Shown here: piece by piece, positions 61,465 to 64,000 of the stretch
Layout of the letters: every line of letters starts with the position of its first letter
Numbering within the stretch: the stretch's first letter is position 1
Assembly (NCBI RefSeq): GCF_000242455.2
Contig: NC_019892.1
Span: forward strand, 6,706,744-6,770,743
DNA from: Singulisphaera acidiphila DSM 18658
Lineage (GTDB): Bacteria > Planctomycetota > Planctomycetia > Isosphaerales > Isosphaeraceae
Direction of reading: 5' to 3'
DNA: 64,000 bases
The notes under the pieces: model-generated
The model's database searches: none
The model's input: only the letters and a program-made list of their open reading frames with translations
Told to the model about the DNA's origin: nothing
Program-made: the position numbers and the translations under genes

Positions 61465-62424
61465 ATGTTGGTAGAATCGGTCTTCATGAAAACGACCGAA
61501 GCAGAGACCTCTTCTGATCCTGAGAGTCGCGGCCCCAAGCGGCCAACCCGTCCCACTGGCTGGATCGGGAGAATTCGCTGTCTCTTCTGCCTCCCCATCA
61601 CGATCTACATCGGTGTGGGCGTTATGCTCTTCGCAATCCAGGTTGACCTGATCTTCCCGGGCGCCAAGCGCCAGGGTGATCCCTCCACCCTCGTCAAAGC
61701 ACGTCCCGACGAAAAAATCGTCACGCTGACCACCGCGCACGATGACCGCGTCGTCGCCCTCTTCGCCCCGGCTCAGACTGCCGACGGAAAACCCCATCCG
61801 AACGCGGCTGCTTGCCCGAGCCTCATCTACTTTTATGGCAATGCGATGTGCCTGAGCGAGGCCGTCGACCAGGTCGAGCATTTCCGACGGCTTGGCGTCA
61901 ACGTGCTCACCCCTGACTACGTCGGTTATGGAATGAGCGGGGGCAAGGCTTCCGAGGCTGGCTGCCAGGCCACGGCTGATGCCGTGCTCGCTCACCTGAA
62001 AGGCCGGAAGGATGTCGACCCCACCAAGATCATCGCCGCCGGCTGGTCGCTCGGTGGGGCGGTCGCCCTCGACCTGGCCTCGCGCGGGAAGGTCGCGGGG
62101 GTCATCTCCTTCTGCACCTTCACCAGCATGGCCGAGATGGCCAGGCGCAATCTTCCGTTGCTCCCTGCCTCACTCCTCTTGAGGCACCGGTTCGATAACG
62201 AATCGAAGATCGCCAAGGTGACCTGCCCAATCCTGATCGGGCACGGTCGGCGCGATACACTGATTCCTCACTCGATGTCCGACCGCCTGGCCGAAGCCGC
62301 GCGAGCCCCCGTCATGAGATTTACGGTGGAAGAAGCTGGTCACAACGACTTCTTCGCCACAGGCGGCGATCAAGTCCTCGACGCGATGCGGACTTTCATT
62401 GCACCCTACGTGCGCACCGAGTGA
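61465..62424 (+). CDS. Membrane-anchored alpha/beta hydrolase
   Basis: A protein of 319 residues from ATG 61465 (GGGAG eight bases upstream). One membrane segment lies at about residues 39-66 (CLFCLPITIYIGVGVMLFAI). The hydrolase core has SLIYFYGNAMCLSEAVDQVE, LTPDYVGYGMSGG, the nucleophile elbow AAGWSLGGAVAL, an Asp in LIGHGRRDTLIP and the catalytic His in EEAGHNDFF. The layout fits the BEM46/FSH-like or YqiA-like group of membrane hydrolases. It probably cleaves an ester or thioester near the membrane; the substrate is unknown. Confidence 0.87.
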   Translation: MLVESVFMKTTEAETSSDPESRGPKRPTRPTGWIGRIRCLFCLPITIYIGVGVMLFAIQVDLIFPGAKRQGDPSTLVKARPDEKIVTLTTAHDDRVVALFAPAQTADGKPHPNAAACPSLIYFYGNAMCLSEAVDQVEHFRRLGVNVLTPDYVGYGMSGGKASEAGCQATADAVLAHLKGRKDVDPTKIIAAGWSLGGAVALDLASRGKVAGVISFCTFTSMAEMARRNLPLLPASLLLRHRFDNESKIAKVTCPILIGHGRRDTLIPHSMSDRLAEAARAPVMRFTVEEAGHNDFFATGGDQVLDAMRTFIAPYVRTE

Positions 62425-62469
62425 CGGCGGGCCGTCGAGTTTGAGCTTATTCCGCTCGATTTCCAAGTT

Positions 62470-62504
62470 AAGCAGGGAGCAGATCGCTCCCTGCTTTTTG
62501 CTTT
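62470..62504 (+). terminator. Intrinsic terminator of the hydrolase gene
   Basis: GCAGGGAGC (62472-62480) pairs with GCTCCCTGC (62486-62494), followed by TTTTTGCTTT. A strong rho-independent form. Confidence 0.85.
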
Positions 62505-62523
62505 ACTTTAACGCGACGTCACA

Positions 62524-62552
62524 AAGACAGGGAGCGATCCGCTCCCTGTCTT
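62524..62552 (-). terminator. Terminator-like hairpin after purQ
   Basis: AAGACAGGGAGC (62524-62535) pairs perfectly with GCTCCCTGTCTT (62541-62552). It lies 13 bp after the purQ stop and its core, AGGGAGC and GCTCCCT, is shared with the neighbouring terminator at 62470. Confidence 0.65.
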
Positions 62553-62565
62553 CAAACGGCTTCGC

Positions 62566-63342
62566 TTAGCGAAGGGAAGCAATCGCGCTCTGGAAAATGC
62601 GAAGGCCATCGCACGAGAGGTCTGAGCCTGGGTCGCGTCGGGTCCATCGGGGGTGGTGGATCGGATCGATGTACCGCTCGGGGTGGGGCATCAGCCCAAA
62701 GATTCGGCCCGTTGGGTCGCAGAGCCCAGCCACTGCGCCCGGCGTCCCGTTGGGGTTGGCCGGATACTCCTGGGTTGGTGCGCCGGACGCATCGACATAG
62801 CGCAGGACGACCTGGCCGGCGGTCTCCAGCGCGGTGAGGGCGTTGGGATCGGCCAGAAGGAACTTGCCCTCGCCGTGGGCGACGGGAAGCTCGATCGGGG
62901 CCGCGTCGGTAATGAACGGCGAGAGACCGGGTTGGGGCTGCATCCGGACCCAACGCGACTCGAACCGGCCCGATTCGTTCTGGGTCAGCGTCGCCTTGGT
63001 TTGCGACGAACCACCAGGGAGGAGCCCGGCGCGGACCAGGACCTGGAAGCCGTTGCAAATACCCAAGAGCAGGCCGCCACGCTCGTGGAAATGGCGCAAG
63101 GCGTCACTGAGGACGGTGCCCAGGCGGGTCGCGAAGATCCGGCCCGCCCCCAGGTCGTCACCGTACGAGAACCCGCCGGGAATGGTCAGGATCTGGAAGC
63201 GGTTGAGAGTCTGGGAGTCTTCCAGCAAGCGGGCAATGTGCCAGGTTTCCACCTCAGCGCCGGCCTGCTCCCAGGCGAAGGCGGTCTCTTCGTTGCAGTT
63301 GGTGCCGGGAGCGCGGAGAACGATCACGCGGGGACTTGCCAT
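62566..63342 (-). CDS. purQ: Phosphoribosylformylglycinamidine synthase, glutaminase subunit
   Basis: A protein of 258 residues from ATG 63342. Class I glutamine amidotransferase motifs: VIVLRAPGTNCNEETAFAWE at the start, ILTIPGGFSYGDDLGAGRIF, the nucleophile in LLLGICNGFQVLVRAGLLPG and the His-Glu pair in LMPHPERY. It releases ammonia from glutamine for the PurL subunit in purine synthesis. purL and purS are not in the window. Confidence 0.95.
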   Translation of the reverse strand: MASPRVIVLRAPGTNCNEETAFAWEQAGAEVETWHIARLLEDSQTLNRFQILTIPGGFSYGDDLGAGRIFATRLGTVLSDALRHFHERGGLLLGICNGFQVLVRAGLLPGGSSQTKATLTQNESGRFESRWVRMQPQPGLSPFITDAAPIELPVAHGEGKFLLADPNALTALETAGQVVLRYVDASGAPTQEYPANPNGTPGAVAGLCDPTGRIFGLMPHPERYIDPIHHPRWTRRDPGSDLSCDGLRIFQSAIASLR

Positions 63343-63430
63343 GGAGAAAGCATCCTGAGTCGGAGACGTCGGCCCTCGGCCCCCTCGTGATTGGATCGGA
63401 TTGGTCCGAGAGGGGGCAGCGAGGGACGGG

Positions 63431-64000
63431 TCAGTAATTACCCTCGCTGGGGGAGTAGGATGTTGCCGGATAATCGACCTCGGCCCGATAGGCGAGGTTG
63501 CGCCGGATCAGGTCGGCCTCGTAAACCTGGACGACAAAATCGGCGGCGATTTTGAGCCGGGAGGAGGCCCCCTTCGCCGGGAAGTCGGCCGGTGCGCCGC
63601 GGCGGAACTCGGCCACGCCGACGTGCTTCGACCGCCCCTTCACGTAGTTGATGCCCGGGATCCCGTCCGCGTCGCCTGAGATCAGGAGGGCGATGTCGTA
63701 GGTGTCCTGGAGCGCCACCATGTCCACCGCGAGACTGGTGTCGAGCCCCTTCTCATTGAGGGTGTGGTGGAGCAGGTCGACCTTCCAATGCCCTTCCTGG
63801 CGAATCTCCACGAAGTCGGTCGCGGCCTGGACGCCGTGATAGAACCGCTTCTTACGCTCCAGGGCCCGCCGCTTCCCTTCGTACCACTCGCGGGTTTCGT
63901 TGAAGCAGAGGTTCCAGGCCTCTTCCGCCTGCCGGTCGCCGGGCAGGTCGGGCTGGCGACGGCTGACGTCTTCGAGATAGCTGTCACGCAGCCTCGGATT
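63431..64000 (-). CDS. NYN-domain (LabA/DUF88-type) protein, 5' end cut by the window edge
   Basis: At least 189 residues; the gene continues past the right edge. The frame contains WKVDLLHHTLNEKGLDTSLA, VDMVALQDTYDIALLISGDA and DFVVQVYEADLIRRNL. The acidic cluster DMV...LLISGDADGIPGI is the core of NYN/PIN-like nucleases: the Asp in VDMVAL and the SGDxD motif are expected to bind metal. Such proteins are thought to act on RNA. The amino end has a K/R-rich helix (YEGKRRALERKKRF). Its stop is 89 bp downstream of the purQ start, both genes on the minus strand. Confidence 0.85.
   Translation of the reverse strand, partial: NPRLRDSYLEDVSRRQPDLPGDRQAEEAWNLCFNETREWYEGKRRALERKKRFYHGVQAATDFVEIRQEGHWKVDLLHHTLNEKGLDTSLAVDMVALQDTYDIALLISGDADGIPGINYVKGRSKHVGVAEFRRGAPADFPAKGASSRLKIAADFVVQVYEADLIRRNLAYRAEVDYPATSYSPSEGNY

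Overview
The window is high-GC bacterial chromosome and almost certainly comes from a planctomycete, most likely Isosphaeraceae-like (inference). The evidence is family content: a DUF1549/DUF1553 cytochrome-like protein with a WD40 partner and a PPC-domain partner, a DUF1559 prepilin-like protein, a sulfatase, ECF sigma factors with membrane tails, and small proteins with the planctomycete FRLPTLMI-type amino terminus. I saw no rRNA, tRNA, CRISPR array, insertion sequence or prophage. This is ordinary chromosome with several lineage-specific loci, not an obvious island.

Layout. 1-2.4 kb: two related BON-domain proteins around a gene-poor stretch. 2.7-10.6 kb: an ABC-2 type permease without an ATPase, a rhomboid protease with a helical-repeat tail, a lipoprotein, a secreted glycerophosphodiesterase and a translationally coupled pair of secreted proteins. 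10.6-13.8 kb: mobA and moeA (molybdenum cofactor), divergent from an ECF sigma factor with a membrane tail. 13.9-20.3 kb: the three-gene PSCyt operon. 20.7-27.1 kb: an exopolysaccharide locus of two divergent arms (three glycosyltransferases leftward; a priming sugar transferase and a GT2 rightward). 27.3-32.2 kb: a cytochrome P450 and a 1060-residue membrane HEAT-repeat protein. 32.7-38 kb: a phosphohexomutase coupled to a HAD phosphatase, a sigma-70-like protein, bcp, an archease and a PfkB kinase. 38-42 kb: ftsH, trxB, csrA. 42.1-48.1 kb: a phosphate regulon in the order phoR-pstS-pstC-pstA-pstB-phoB, with no phoU and with a Pho-box-like 11-bp direct repeat before pstS. 48.5-54 kb: small membrane protein, a basic-secretory-protein-like metallopeptidase with a sulfatase, and a DUF1559 protein with a small lipoprotein. 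54-58.3 kb: acyl-CoA dehydrogenase, a membrane protein and an ammonium transporter. 58.9-64 kb: ispE-spoVG, an alpha/beta hydrolase, purQ and a partial NYN-domain protein.

The most notable observations are: a SpoVG with a four-cysteine zinc ribbon inserted inside its fold; a dispersed 60-bp palindromic element present twice, with a compensatory base-pair change between copies, one copy supplying the start region of the WD40 cytochrome gene; a CsrA with a long extension that reads antisense through the end of phoB; a Pho regulon without phoU; a sigma-70-like protein with a signal-peptide-like amino end; and a possible small RNA at about 53.86 kb. All functions are assigned by reading motifs. 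No database search was run.
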